This document shows, one piece after another, positions 21,300-32,376 of a stretch of DNA of 54,178 nucleotides. The position numbers and the translations under genes were made by a program. The notes under the pieces were generated by a model. The model was given only the letters and a program-made list of their open reading frames with translations, did not search any database and had not been told where the DNA came from. Source of the stretch: Willaertia magna. Lineage: Eukaryota; Heterolobosea; Eutetramitea; Acrasida; Naegleriidae. Location: NCBI GenBank assembly GCA_902984215.1, contig CADWAF010004591.1:1-54178 (forward strand), written 5' to 3'. Within the stretch, counting starts at the first letter, position 1. Each line of letters starts with the position of its first letter.

Positions 21300-23307
21300 A
21301 TGCGCAAACAATCTCTGCTAGAAAAGGTTTCCTTTTCATCTTCGTTCACCATTGGCAGCAAGCCTTTCTTGTTAATATTTACCCTAACACTCCTCTCAAT
21401 CTTTTTATTAAGTGCATTTAATGTAGTTGAATGTAAAAATTATGTTTCCGATATGAAAACGTTTCCGTTGTTTGATTATTATGAAATAAATACACTTGCC
21501 TCAACAAATAATGATACGGATAATGGACGTAATTCAAGTTATCCCCTTTGGATTCCTTGGGTTATTTGCGCTTCTGTATTTTTTGGATTGTTTATACTTT
21601 CAACCTTCTTTGCTATTTTCTTTCAAGATAAATATGAAAAGGGATTTCTTTCATTCATTACAACAGTTATAGGATTGGCTGTTATATTATTTAGTCTTGC
21701 AATAGTTCCAATTGATATTTTTAATGTTTCTTATACAAAAGATCCTACTGAAACTTCATTCCCTGTTAAATTATTTTATTATATTTGTTATGGTTTAATG
21801 TTTTTATTTAGTTTTGTTATTATACCTTTTACTTATTTTTGGTATGAAGAAGAAGATTCAGGCGTAGTAGAAAACAAGAAAAAACGTGATTATGACAGAT
21901 ATTCATTGAATAGTGCCCCTACCGAAGAAGTTGTTAATTCTTGTTGTAATAATGTTGGTTGGAGAGTTGCTCATTCTTTAAAGTTTACAATTTTCACCAT
22001 TTTATTTGGTATTTTAATATTGGCTACTGGTTTAATTATTTCGATATTTAGTGGTGAACAACCAAAAGGAAATGTTGAAGATTGGTTAAAGCATTTAATA
22101 CAAAGTAATGACTATGGTGACAGATCTATTCGTTTTATTATTGGTTGTATTGCAGTTATTGGCACACTGGGATTTAACATTTACACAGCCTATGGCCTTT
22201 CTTTTTTACCAATAAGTTTAATGAAAAGAAGAAGATTAGCTTACTCTACCGAATCTGAGGTTAAGGAAAGAATAGATTTTGTTAAAGATAGAATAAGATT
22301 ATTACGTGGTTCATATAGAATGAAAGGTAAAGAAATGAACAATGAAGATCAAAAGGAATATGATAATTTAAACAAAGAATTAACAGAATTGAGAAGCGAT
22401 GAAACATATTTGAGTAATACAAAGAAAAAGTGGAGTGTTAGAATTGAACCTTTTATTTATCCATTTAAATTGTTAATTGGATTTTTAATTTTAGTTGTAA
22501 GTAGTTTTTTAAAATAATATTACTTAACTTTATTAGATTGTAATATTTTTAGTAACATCATTATGTATTAATATGGTATATAGAACTATTAACAGTAAAT
22601 GTGGTATTCTCTGTGGTTTTCAAGTCGAGGAACCTTGTAAATTTAATCCTCTAGATCTTGCCTTAACATATAGTTCAATTGCATTTCCAGTAGATTATAT
22701 TTTATTAGCATTAATTATATTATTATTTATAGTTGCTAGCATGACATCTCTTAGTTCAATTGGATTAAGAATATTATGTATCAATTTATACAAGTTAAAA
22801 TTTAGAAGAACTGTTCCTCAAGGTTTAGTTTCTACTTGTATATTCTTAATGTTTATTATGATTGTTACAGCATTTATGTTACCTAGTTTTGCTCCACAGT
22901 ATACCACTTTTGGATCACAAAAGTATAGAGATCCAATTACTAATGAATGGACAGAATGTACCTTAGCTAGTTTAAATGTGACATCCAACTCAACTACACA
23001 CAGCTTAGACATTGAAGGTGGAAAAAATACCACTCAAGCATGTTTTATGACTGAAATTTCACAAACTATCAATACTGTTGTATTTAAGATACCAATATTT
23101 AGTATTGTGTTTTACATAGAGAGCTGGGCGTTTGTTTTATGTTTCCTTATAGGATTTGTTGTAGCAATATTCAAAAAGCCAGCCTCTTTTGTGCAAGATC
23201 AGGAACAAACACAAGAAGACAAAGAAGAAGAATTTATGAGAATACCATTGAGATCTACATCTTCAACCGATGCTATTACACGAAGATATTCCTCAATGAA
23301 TATATAA
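21300..23307 (+). CDS. LMBD1-type lysosomal/plasma membrane protein (LMBR1 family)
   Basis: Two exons (21300-22496 and 22537-23307), 40-nt intron, 655 residues. An N-terminal hydrophobic leader, then about nine TM segments with LMBRD1 landmarks: SLAIVPIDIFNVSYTKDPT, FVIIPFTYFWYEEED, NIYTAYGLSFLPISLMK, an intracellular basic/coiled loop (about 305-380), FPVDYILLALIILLFIVAS and APQYTTFGSQKYRDP. In animals LMBD1 works with the ABC transporter ABCD4 in exporting cobalamin from lysosomes and also affects receptor endocytosis. A cobalamin role here is inference from the family. Asn-rich luminal loops contain N-glycosylation sequons (for example NVTSNSTTHS). Confidence 0.93.
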
Positions 23308-23376
23308 TAGTAATTCTCTAAAGCATTAAATTTTTATTAAGAGAATTATGGATCGACACTTTCTTTAGTGGGTGTG

Positions 23377-24608
23377 TCAGAATTTAAAAACATGCACACA
23401 GTTGTTAATAAAATCTGCCACGTAAACGTTACCATTACAATAGTCCAACCCTCTAAAATCACAATTCTTATCCACTTTTGTTTTTACGTTATCCCATTTA
23501 CCACTCTTTTTTGAAAATCTTTGAATGCTATCAATGTTTTGAGAATTAACTATAATATCCTGGTTCTCAGCCACAACAACAGAATGAGGTCCATTTACCA
23601 TTTTGTTTTTGGTGTCACTAAAGCTATCGAGGCATTCACCATCTAAACCAATTTTCAATAGTTTACAAGAGTCTTTGCAACAAACCCACAAAGTATAATC
23701 CGAAGCTAACGCCATCCCTTTCAAAAAACCAATATTCATTAAATTCAATACTTTTTGAAACTTCTCTGCTTTCTTTGCTGTAGATGTGCACCTTGCTATT
23801 GAAGGTGTCTGAAATAATTATTTGGTTGCCGGTAGAAATTATGCTCCCTACGTTTATACAGTTAGAATCATTGATAAACACATCTTGTTTATTTTCATTG
23901 TCTACGCGAATTATAGCTCCAACGCCTTTGTCATGCTTATAAATGTAGTCCTTACTATGTATATAAACGTAATTTTCATCAATTCCGAGTCTTTCAGGTT
24001 TTTCAATGTGTATTTTCTGTAATTTTTCCACAATGTGGGGGTCATTGTATGATTTTATATCGAACCACTGGTCCGTTGTCGTAACAAATAACAATTTCTT
24101 TGGATCTAGACAATTTTCTTATTTTAACATCCCTTGTTACTGGCTTTTTTAATTTTAGACATCTTTTCTTAGTTTTCTCCAAAGTAACGGCATGTATAGG
24201 ATATTTAGCTACGAAGTTGTTGAAATAATTGTAAACAAAAAACCTTGCCTAAACTATAAACGTCACTTCTTCTTGGATTAATGACAATGAATAGTCAGTA
24301 ACGGGATGTAGTACAACTTCTATAAATGTATTGTAGAGATCTGTTGTTGTTTTATCGTATTCTATTACCTTTACAACAGGTGCATCAGGATACTTTTCAG
24401 AAAACTCCTTCATTCTTTTGTAAGTTTCTTCTAGTTTGTCAAAATCTTCAAACATGTCAGGGTTAATAGCTTTCAAAGCATAATATTTCCACGCGTCATT
24501 TCTTACTTTGTACACTCTTGCATAAGACCCTTCGCCCAAATAACCAACTATTTGGTACTTTAATAACTTTGACGAATGAATGGAATAGTCAACTTCAGTT
24601 GTTGTCAT
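23377..24608 (-). pseudogene. Disrupted protein kinase / beta-propeller gene
   Basis: The 5' part (24608-24249) encodes a kinase N-lobe: VGYLGEGSYARVYKV (Gly loop) and YYALKAIN (beta3 Lys), then stops at TAG after 119 residues. No HRD loop or DFG motif follows, so the C-lobe is missing. The next part, in another frame (24094-23663), reads NHL/6-blade propeller-like strands (ERLGIDENYVYIHSKDYIY, GNQIIISDTFNSKVHIYS). Propeller coding then continues in a third frame from about 23770 to 23377 (ASDYTLWVCCKD, GPHSVVVAENQDIIVNSQN, RGLDYCNGNVYVADF). No intron with good borders joins them. The simplest reading is a decayed kinase-propeller fusion with a C-lobe deletion and a frameshift. A sequencing indel could explain the second break but not the lost C-lobe. 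Confidence 0.6.
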
Positions 24609-24738
24609 ATTTTTAACTTTGAACTTTTTTTAGCTTTCCAATTTCCTTGAGGCAAATAAAAATACATTTCATAATCCAATACAAAAATTCTCTACTCTAC
24701 AACCTTAAATCCTCTACAGCTTTACTACTGGTATTGCC

Positions 24739-26023
24739 TCAAACACTTTCCCCCAATTCCACTTTAAGAGCCTTCTTCACAAGTGGAGTATCCTTCAATT
24801 CTTTCAATTTTTCATTACTTGGAACCTTAAATAATTTTTGGACAACTGTCAAAGGATGATATATTCCTAATAATAAACTAATGAATAAAACTACTCCACA
24901 ATTAGAAAACATATGGAAAATACACCACAAATATTTTACATAATATAAACCAAATGGAATGAAAATAAATCCTGAAAACTGAACAAACAAACTAATAGTT
25001 AAACCAATTTGAATAGCTAACGTTTTTTGTAATGCAGTTTTCTTTACTTTATAAGTTTGTTCTTGTTCTTTTGACATTTCTACATCCATTGGTGTAGTAC
25101 CTGTCGTTGTTACAGTTGGAGAAGTTGTCCTTACTGTTGTTGATGTAGCAGTACTCGTTTCATCACTAATAACAGATTGTGTATTTCCTAGCTCAGACAT
25201 ACTTTCCACTGATTTCATATTGTGTTTAATCATTTCCTTAATTTTATTTTTACTTTCTTTTAAGGAATTATATAATTTAAATGCATAATACTTTAATATT
25301 TAAGTAAAAAAGTGACAATTAAACTTACATTTAACATGATTGAAATTGCAACAATAGAAAAGAAGCCAACAACTGAAATGGAGAGTAAAACTACTTGTTG
25401 AAATATAAAAACATCATTTGTAGATAAATTTGCATTTGCAGCAATAGCTGAGTGTAAAGATACAATGATAATATCTAATACACTTAATACAACACCTATA
25501 ATTATTACAATAGATATTAAAATATATTTACTTCTTCTAAAAACCATTTCAGTGACAAACTTTGTTGAAATGGTTGTTTGCATACTGTTATAAATTATAA
25601 ATAATTGTATTTATAAAATTAATAAACTTACAAAACATAACAAATAAAAGCCATAACACATATTTGAGAAAATAACACTATTGATATCATTGTTCTGTCA
25701 ATTACTTTAATTCCACTATTAATTCTATCTGCTGTCTTTAAATCTTGGTGAAAATATGACATTTCACAAGCTACTCTTGTAATATTTTGAATTAAAGCTG
25801 AGATTGAAACTGTAAATAATAACATAAATAAAATTCTTTGATTTTTCTTTAATTGTTTCTTTTGAATTAAAAAACTAACTAAAGAAACTAAAAACAATAT
25901 AAAAAATACAAATATAAAAGGAACGTTTAAACTTGTAACTAATATACTGTATAATCCAAAATTATTTGCAACTGTAGTGTTTGTTATTTCAAATGTCGTC
26001 ATTGGATCCATGGTAACTGTCAT
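24739..26023 (-). CDS. Seven-TM protein, possible GPCR
   Basis: Three exons (26023-25632, 25584-25329, 25290-24739) with 47- and 38-nt introns give 399 residues. An extracellular N-terminus with NTT sequon (residue 15) precedes TM1 (VPFIFVFFILFLVSLVSFLI), TM2 (ILFMLLFTVSISALIQ) and TM3 (MISIVLFSQICVMAFICYV). Exon 2 holds TM4 (ISIVIIIGVVLSVLDIIIVS) and TM5 (VVLLSISVVGFFSIVAISIM). Exon 3 holds a Ser/Thr-rich intracellular loop 3 of about 80 residues, TM6 (GLTISLFVQFSGFIFIPFG) and TM7 (MFSNCGVVLFISLLLGI), then a short basic tail. The large third loop and 7TM order fit a GPCR, but no class motif is clear. The ligand is unknown. Confidence 0.75.
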
Positions 26024-26646
26024 TATGTGAGTAGTAAGCAGTTTGTTAAACTGTTGATGTAGCTAACAGATTTTACAGATTTTAGAGTTGTTTTTTTTAA
26101 TTATAGTTGAAATTCAAAAAATTTGCCATTCTATTCACTATCAAAAGATCTAGAAAGTTGTTTTATTGTGATAGATAAGGAAATGGAATATTTTGTGGCA
26201 TTCACCAATCATTCTTTAAAACCCTACACTCGATTCTTGTTGTAAGGTGAACTCAAATGGAAAGAGTTGCAAATAAATTATTGGAAATAATATCTATTAT
26301 CAAATATAATATCGAATAAAATATCTTTTTTAAGCAATTACTAGTTGTAGCAATAACATGCCAATAAGTATACACAAGTAATACCACCTTAAATTCCATT
26401 ACTCCAAATTGTTAACAGGACTCCAACAATAAAGTCGTCAATAAAATTTTTCTTTACAATAAGATGGTAATCTTTACAACAAAAATAAAATTATCCTTAA
26501 TTCCATTACTAAGCCTATCGCTCTTTACTAAGTTTCTCTTTTTTCGTATCATTTGTTCTTGGTGCTAGAGTTGTTTTTTTATCCAATGTTTGGAGGAAAT
26601 AAACTTTCCCGCTCTTCCTGCTCGTTTTTCATTTTAAATAAAAAAA
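26024..26646. other. Divergent intergenic region
   Basis: 623 bp between the 7TM gene and the PIP-box gene, the longest gene-free interval in the window. AT-rich, no convincing open frame. A small inverted repeat CAGTTT-GTT-AAACTG lies near 26038-26052. The E2F-like motif at 26605-26612 is annotated separately. Nothing else stands out. Confidence 0.5.
26605..26612 (+). promoter_or_regulatory. E2F-like motif TTTCCCGC
   Basis: TTTCCCGC, the E2F/DP consensus octamer, lies 34 bp before the start codon of a gene whose product carries PCNA-binding motifs. GC-rich octamers are rare in this AT-rich background. A link to S-phase expression is inference. Confidence 0.35.
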
Positions 26647-29058
26647 ATGAAAATAAAGAAATTTAAGCCACCATTGAAAAATCCAATCCCTCTCAACAAT
26701 ACCGCTAAAATTAATATTGATTCCAATAACAATGTCAACAAGACAAGAAACAAAGAAAATTCATTAACAACACCCTCTTCACCAAGCAGTTCTGACAATA
26801 GCGAAAATGAAGGCAAAGTTGTTAAAAAATCAACTAATAATAAATATTCTAAACCATTTAAATCACCATTAAAACTAAATAGCGGCAAAAGTGCAAACAG
26901 CAATAATGATAGCAAAGAATGTAAACTGATACCCAATGAAGAAGAAAGTGATGACGAAATTATTTCAGAACCAAAAAAGAAAGTATCTGAAAAACAAGTT
27001 AAAGAAAAGAAAGTAACAAAGAAAAAGATAGAGAATTTCACAAATAAAACAAAGTACAAGAAAGAAGAAAAAGAGAAAGATATTTCACCTATTAAAGAAA
27101 AAGATAATGTTAATACTTCCTCAACAGTATCAAATCTTAAGAAACAAGAAGAGGAAGAAAAAGCAACAATGCCTAAAACTATAGAAGATAAAAATATTAA
27201 GCAAAACACCCCAACGAAAAAAGAGACAAATATGGAGATATCTCCTCTTGAAATAATATCTATTGATTCTTCTCAAGAAAGTGACTTTATGTCTAATATT
27301 GATCCACAGTTAAGGTCACAATATAAACCATTAAAAACTCCTCAATTATTATCGTTTTTTGATAAGAAAGAGGAAATTAGGAAGGATGAAAAGAAAGAGG
27401 TAAAAAAGAAACCAAATTTTAAACCTATTCTTTTTGGAGAAGAGCTTGAAACTGTTAACAGTGTTTTAGGATATGATTTGACTGTTGGCACCGAAAAGAA
27501 AAAGAAAAAGCAAACGCCAAAGTGGATGGAAAAACCAAAAAAGAAAAAGGAAGAGAAGAAGACACAAGTTAAAATTTCAAAATTCTTTAAGAAAATGGAT
27601 GCCCCTTCTTCTCCCTTAAAAAAGAAGTCAGTCACGTTTGATGACGAAAATGTTTCATTAACAGAAGAGGACAGCATACCAGAGGAGGATAATGAAAAGG
27701 ATAATGATAGCAAACAGAAAAGAAAGAGAGATGTTTCAATATCTCCCCCACAAATTATAAAACAGGAACATGTTTCTCCTGAAATGAAAAAGATAAAAGA
27801 TGAAGAAGAAATTATTGAAGATGACAGTACGAATATATCCTCACCGTCTCTACCTGTAACAAATTCCCTTACATACAAACAAACAGGTAAAACACCAGAA
27901 AATAAGGAGATAAAAGAAATAACACCGTTAAAGTTATTTGAGAACTCTTCTCCTGAAAGTGTAATATCTATTGTTAGTGAAAATGAAGAAAAGGAGAATG
28001 CGATGCTAGTGTCTCCAATAGAGAGTTGCAAGAAACAAACACCAATATTAAAACCTAAAGGAATAATATTACCAGATTCTATTAACTCTTTAAATAGTAC
28101 TGAAAGTAGTAATTCGTTTTTAAGTTGGGGAAAAGAAAGTGACATTATGTCCTTGTCTGGTGAGAGTCAATTAATAAGAATTACACCACCAGAAAACAGA
28201 AAGAAAGTTATTGTCTCACCTTCCTTAAAACAGAAAGAACCAGAGGATATTCTTAAAAACATTAAGAAAGAAAAATTAGAGAAAAACGAAATACCAAATC
28301 ATTTGTCACTTTCACCACTAATTGATATCTTAAATGATAATGTAAATAATAATAACCAAGAGGCACATACACCTTCTAGTACCAGTACTCATTGTAGCTT
28401 AATCTCTCCCTCTACACTTATTGAAGATGAAAAGAAAACACCTAACTTATTTGAAGAAAAAGTTTCTTTGGATTTTGCTGAAGAGGAAAATATTATTACA
28501 AAGAAAAATACAACCGGGTTTTTAAACTATCCATACAGTATTGACCTTGCCTCTACGCCTCCTTACCAACTTGAGGAGGAAGATAAAGAAACACAATTGG
28601 ATGATATTTTCTTTGGAAGTACAAGTACTTGTCCAAAAGTTGTAAATAAAACACCAATCAAAGCCAAAGCATTTGGAAGAAAACAAACACCATCTAAAAA
28701 GCGATTTAATCAACAAAGTTTGTTGTTTAATGATACTGAGAAAGAACATAATGAAAATAATGAGGAAAAAGTTAATAATCAATTAAATAATATTGAGATA
28801 CCTAATCCTTTGACCAATATCAGTCAATTTAAATATACTAATAATTGTGACGCCTTAATCACGTCAATCTTGCAAAATGATTCATATTTTGCTAAGGGGG
28901 AGGTTTTAATTAATGAAAAGAATGGAGCAAGTGAGTGCTTGTTAAGAAGCCCACCTTGCAGTTCTTCTTTAGAAGATAATAATGAAGAAATCAAAGTGAA
29001 TGACCAAAGCGTTCTTAACATGTCCACTATCCATTTATTAAATAATCTAATTTTGTAA
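26647..29058 (+). CDS. Disordered nuclear protein with PCNA-binding (PIP) motifs
   Basis: 803 residues, Lys/Glu/Ser-rich, with no folded domain I can name. It contains a canonical PIP box QVKISKFF at about residue 310 (Q-x-x-I-x-x-F-F), followed by basic KK. A PIP-like TPQLLSFFDKK lies about 75 residues earlier, and a third relaxed site is QQSLLF near 688. Many S/T-P sites (SPEMKK, TPENK, SPPQI, TPSKK) and basic clusters (KKKKKQTPK, KRKRD) suggest a CDK-regulated nuclear factor. PIP boxes dock replication and repair proteins on the PCNA clamp. The start is ATG after an A-run. It may be a distant replication/repair subunit whose folded parts are lost or unrecognisable; the precise role is unknown. 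Confidence 0.75.
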   Translation: MKIKKFKPPLKNPIPLNNTAKINIDSNNNVNKTRNKENSLTTPSSPSSSDNSENEGKVVKKSTNNKYSKPFKSPLKLNSGKSANSNNDSKECKLIPNEEESDDEIISEPKKKVSEKQVKEKKVTKKKIENFTNKTKYKKEEKEKDISPIKEKDNVNTSSTVSNLKKQEEEEKATMPKTIEDKNIKQNTPTKKETNMEISPLEIISIDSSQESDFMSNIDPQLRSQYKPLKTPQLLSFFDKKEEIRKDEKKEVKKKPNFKPILFGEELETVNSVLGYDLTVGTEKKKKKQTPKWMEKPKKKKEEKKTQVKISKFFKKMDAPSSPLKKKSVTFDDENVSLTEEDSIPEEDNEKDNDSKQKRKRDVSISPPQIIKQEHVSPEMKKIKDEEEIIEDDSTNISSPSLPVTNSLTYKQTGKTPENKEIKEITPLKLFENSSPESVISIVSENEEKENAMLVSPIESCKKQTPILKPKGIILPDSINSLNSTESSNSFLSWGKESDIMSLSGESQLIRITPPENRKKVIVSPSLKQKEPEDILKNIKKEKLEKNEIPNHLSLSPLIDILNDNVNNNNQEAHTPSSTSTHCSLISPSTLIEDEKKTPNLFEEKVSLDFAEEENIITKKNTTGFLNYPYSIDLASTPPYQLEEEDKETQLDDIFFGSTSTCPKVVNKTPIKAKAFGRKQTPSKKRFNQQSLLFNDTEKEHNENNEEKVNNQLNNIEIPNPLTNISQFKYTNNCDALITSILQNDSYFAKGEVLINEKNGASECLLRSPPCSSSLEDNNEEIKVNDQSVLNMSTIHLLNNLIL

Positions 29059-29166
29059 AATTGCCTATTAAAGAAAATTATGGCAATCTTGGCAAGCGAG
29101 AAAAACCAATAATATTTTAATATTATTAAATTATTGATTAAATAGAACGAATTAACTTAAAAAAGA

Positions 29167-29427
29167 ATGAACAAACAATTGACTTCTAAGCTTATCATAG
29201 CTTCATTATTAATACTATTAGTTTTATTATGTTACACTGCCTTCTGTGAAGATACGCACACCCATCCTCATCCAAAGAAAGCTTTTGCTCAATGGGCTAA
29301 GGAAGAAGGAGAGCAATACCCCGCCCCAGCAGGTGGAGAAATACCAATTAAAAACGTTCCTCTTAATCTTAAAGATGCTGACACAGCTCCAGAACCCTTA
29401 CCGGCAAATGAAAAACATATAAATTGA
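29167..29427 (+). CDS. Small secreted protein
   Basis: 86 residues. A classic signal peptide, basic start MNKQLTSK then IIASLLILLVLLCYTAFC, with likely cleavage near residue 27. The mature part is short, His/Pro-rich at its N-terminus (EDTHTHPHPKK), then Ala/Pro/Glu-rich (QYPAPAGGEIPIKNVP), without cysteines. No family recognised. It ends with tandem TGA TGA. The HTHPH stretch could bind metal, which is only a guess. It lies 78 bp before the actin-fragmin-kinase-like gene on the same strand. Confidence 0.75.
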   Translation: MNKQLTSKLIIASLLILLVLLCYTAFCEDTHTHPHPKKAFAQWAKEEGEQYPAPAGGEIPIKNVPLNLKDADTAPEPLPANEKHIN

Positions 29428-29505
29428 TGAACAAATTGACTGTGAACTTTTGAACCAAAGATTTAATTATTTTTGGTTTTTTTGTAAAAATTTAACAAAA
29501 TAAAA

Positions 29506-30579
29506 ATGTCTCAAATTCCTATTCCACCTCCTTCTAATGTTATTTGTCAACAAAATAATCAAAAGAAAAAGAAGTGGACAACAAAAGAAAAGAAAAAGTT
29601 AGATATTTCTTCTGCAAAAGCGTTTCCGATTGACCAAAGGATTGATTGGTCTAGTATTAAAAGTGCTTCAATAAGTGGTGGTAATACATCTACCGGAGTT
29701 ATCTTTGTAGAACCAATTGATAATGAAATTATTGTTCTAAAAGCTGGTTCTGCATTAGCTGGAGAAATATTTGGTTCCAAATTCGCAAAATTACTTGGAT
29801 TACTTTCACCTTCAATGAAACTTTATGAATATCTACCAAAAGATCTTAATAATATTGAATGGTTAGAAATTAAACAATCTTTATCTGATTGGGCTATTCA
29901 AAACAATGAACCAATGGTAAATATTAAGGTAAATAAAGAGCTTGACAGAGCGTTCTTTTTTGCTATGGAATTTATGGAAGGAATAATTCATTTAGAGAGC
30001 TTAATGCAACATCAAGATGACAATGAAATATTACATGATGAAATGATTTTAAAAGATATTGGTAAAATGATAATACTTGATTTAGTTTTAAATAATGTTG
30101 ATAGATTACCTTTAAATAACATTTGGCAACATGAAGGAAATGCAGGAAATATATTATTTTCAAACATTAAAAAAAAATTAGTTATTATTGATTCAATTCA
30201 AACAAGTATTGTAAGTGAAGAAGGAAAAGTCAATTACTTAGAAAAAGTAAAGAATTTTATAAAGTCAATTAGGAAATCTACAATTGATAATTTTAATGAA
30301 AATAGTTATATTAATGATACCTGTAATTTTTTAACTGAAAATTGTGGTGTTTCTTTTAATGTGGAACATAGGAAGTTTATTCTTTCAGGGGTATTAGAGG
30401 CTATTGAGTTATTAAGACAAATGGGGCAATATAATAAATTAATTGAACTAAAAGATGAAGTTGATAAATTGAAAACTGGACAGGATTGGGCTGATGTTTG
30501 GCGAATCAGTGTTGATTCTATTGATTTAGAATTTATAAGAAATATTATTGATTTATTAATTGGCAATGAGGGAATGTGA
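29506..30579 (+). CDS. Actin-fragmin kinase-type atypical protein kinase
   Basis: 357 residues. A basic leader, then the AFK catalytic fold: IDWSSIKSASISGGNTSTGV (Gly-rich loop equivalent, about 46-65), IIVLKAGSALAGEIFGSKFA with the predicted nucleotide-binding Lys, MEFMEGIIHLESL (hinge), LDLVLNNVDRLPL (catalytic loop equivalent) and EGNAGNILF (metal-binding Asn). In Physarum, AFK phosphorylates actin in the actin-fragmin complex at Thr202/203 and has Kelch repeats after the kinase. Here the protein ends with the kinase domain, so it is a kinase-only form. The TGA stop is 8 nt before the first ATG of CFAP36. Confidence 0.85.
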   Translation: MSQIPIPPPSNVICQQNNQKKKKWTTKEKKKLDISSAKAFPIDQRIDWSSIKSASISGGNTSTGVIFVEPIDNEIIVLKAGSALAGEIFGSKFAKLLGLLSPSMKLYEYLPKDLNNIEWLEIKQSLSDWAIQNNEPMVNIKVNKELDRAFFFAMEFMEGIIHLESLMQHQDDNEILHDEMILKDIGKMIILDLVLNNVDRLPLNNIWQHEGNAGNILFSNIKKKLVIIDSIQTSIVSEEGKVNYLEKVKNFIKSIRKSTIDNFNENSYINDTCNFLTENCGVSFNVEHRKFILSGVLEAIELLRQMGQYNKLIELKDEVDKLKTGQDWADVWRISVDSIDLEFIRNIIDLLIGNEGM

Positions 30580-30587
30580 GGTTAAAA

Positions 30588-32328
30588 ATGCGCCAAAAAA
30601 TGTCTACAGACCAAGATTGGATATTTGAGAGTTTGGTTCAATTTCTTCAAAGTCCATTATGGTTAAATCCTATTCAAGGTTTTATTGATGAGAATTGTTT
30701 GGTTTTTGATGGAGAAGAAGAACATAAATTAGAACATACAGTAATTCATGAGAACTTTAGAAAATTAATTGAACAATTACTTGATTTTCATCTTAAGGAA
30801 ATGGAAATATCGCACGAACAAGTAAGTATAGTAAAAACATACAATAAAACTAATAATATTATTAGTTTATAAAATGTTGTATGGAAAGCAAAAATAACGA
30901 AGTGTTAGGTCTAGCTCTTTCTCATATCTTAGCTATGGACGATTTTTTAAGTAAGTTAATATACCAATTAAATTACAATGAAATTATTCACTGCTATTAT
31001 AAAGGCTTTAAAAAGATGATGGGAAAACGTAATTTACAAATTGAATTTGAGGCAATTAAGTAAGTATTACAAAATATCTTTGCTTACAATTGTAAAGAGA
31101 AATGAGAGATAAATACTTAAACATTCCTTCAGCTCCATTAGAGAAGGAAACACCGTTGACAGAAGACCAAGAGTTGCAGAAAGTAATCGAATGGTCAAAA
31201 ATGGAACATGAAAAAGAAATGAAGAAAAAAGAGGTGTTAGAAAAAGAATTATTGAACGTATGTATTTTTATTGAGACTATGAATTAAGATAATTTTTATA
31301 CTTTTTAGAGAGCTATTGGAGAATCTTTGAACCATAAAGCTGTTCCTAATCATAAAAGTTTAATGGAAGATGCTGAATTGGAACTAGCACTCGCTTTATC
31401 TTTATCTCTGGAGGAAGAAAGAAAACGAAGAGAGGCAGAAAATGCATCTAAAGAATTGGAAAAAACTAAATTGAAAGAAGTTCACAAGGAGAATGACAAT
31501 AATGTCGTTACTGAAACCAAAGTTGAAAATAAAATTGAGGAAGAACAATTCGACAAAATAGAAGAGTTAAAATTTGAAGAAACTCGTATTGAGCCAGAGG
31601 CTACTGAAGAATTACAACAAACAAATGAAGAAAAGAAAGAGGCAGACACCAAGGAAGAAGAAATAAAAGAAGAAGAAGAAAAAAGCATTGAAGAATCTAC
31701 TGAACAAACTTCTACACCTACCCCTATCACAATAGAAAAAAACGAAACACCAATTGATTCTAAGCCATTGGAAGAATTTAATTTTGGATTTAGTTCAGAA
31801 GAATCTGAAGATGAGAAAAGAAGAAGACAAAGGGAAAAGGAACTTCTTCAAAAGCTAATTGAGGAAAAGGAAAAACAAAAAGAAATGGAATTAAGAAAGG
31901 TTTCTCAACAAGTCAAAAAGGAGGAAAATGTGGAAATGAAACAAGCAAAAGAGAAATTAGTCGAAAGAAAAAAGAAGGAAAGAGAAGAAAAACTAAAAGA
32001 ATTTAAGTTACAACTTGAACAAAAAAAGATCAATCCAAAGGAACAACCAGTAACACTTCCTTCAATGATTAGCACACCTACTACACCTAGTAAATCGTCT
32101 GATGATGAAATAGAGAGAAGAAGACAAATGAGTGAGGCACTGGCCAGAAAAGTTAAGGAAGACTTGTTAAAGAAAGTAGCACCACCTATTCATCCTCAAC
32201 CAAAACTAAAACAACAAGATGCTAACCCATCTGAAAACAATAATGACCACTTGAGAGCTTTACTTTCAAATGTTGTAATGAACCTAAAGAACGATACCGA
32301 TGACGATTTCAAGTATTCTGAAAATTAA
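30588..32328 (+). CDS. CFAP36: CFAP36 (BART-domain ciliary protein)
   Basis: Five exons (30588-30821, 30866-30950, 31005-31059, 31098-31257, 31309-32328) with introns of 38-54 nt give 517 residues. The N-terminal BART-like domain spans exons 1-3: DWIFESLVQFLQSPLW, FIDENCLVFDGEEEHKLEHT, FHLKEMEISHEQ, MDDFLSFKKMMGKRNLQIEF. This matches CFAP36/CCDC104, which binds ARL3-GTP at the ciliary base. The remaining about 350 residues are Glu/Lys-rich coiled coil and low complexity, longer than the animal protein. Met5 (30600), after an A-run, may be the actual start. It implies that the organism can build a flagellum. The gene starts only 8-20 nt after the AFK-type gene. Confidence 0.9.
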
Positions 32329-32376
32329 GTTCACAATGTACCATATTACAGTAATTAGTCAATTTTATTAAAAAAA

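Noticed and set aside
30560..30605. Fusion of the AFK-type kinase and CFAP36 through a 34-nt intron
   Set aside because: The GTGAGG...CTACAG option shifts the CFAP36 frame; other donors include the TGA stop.
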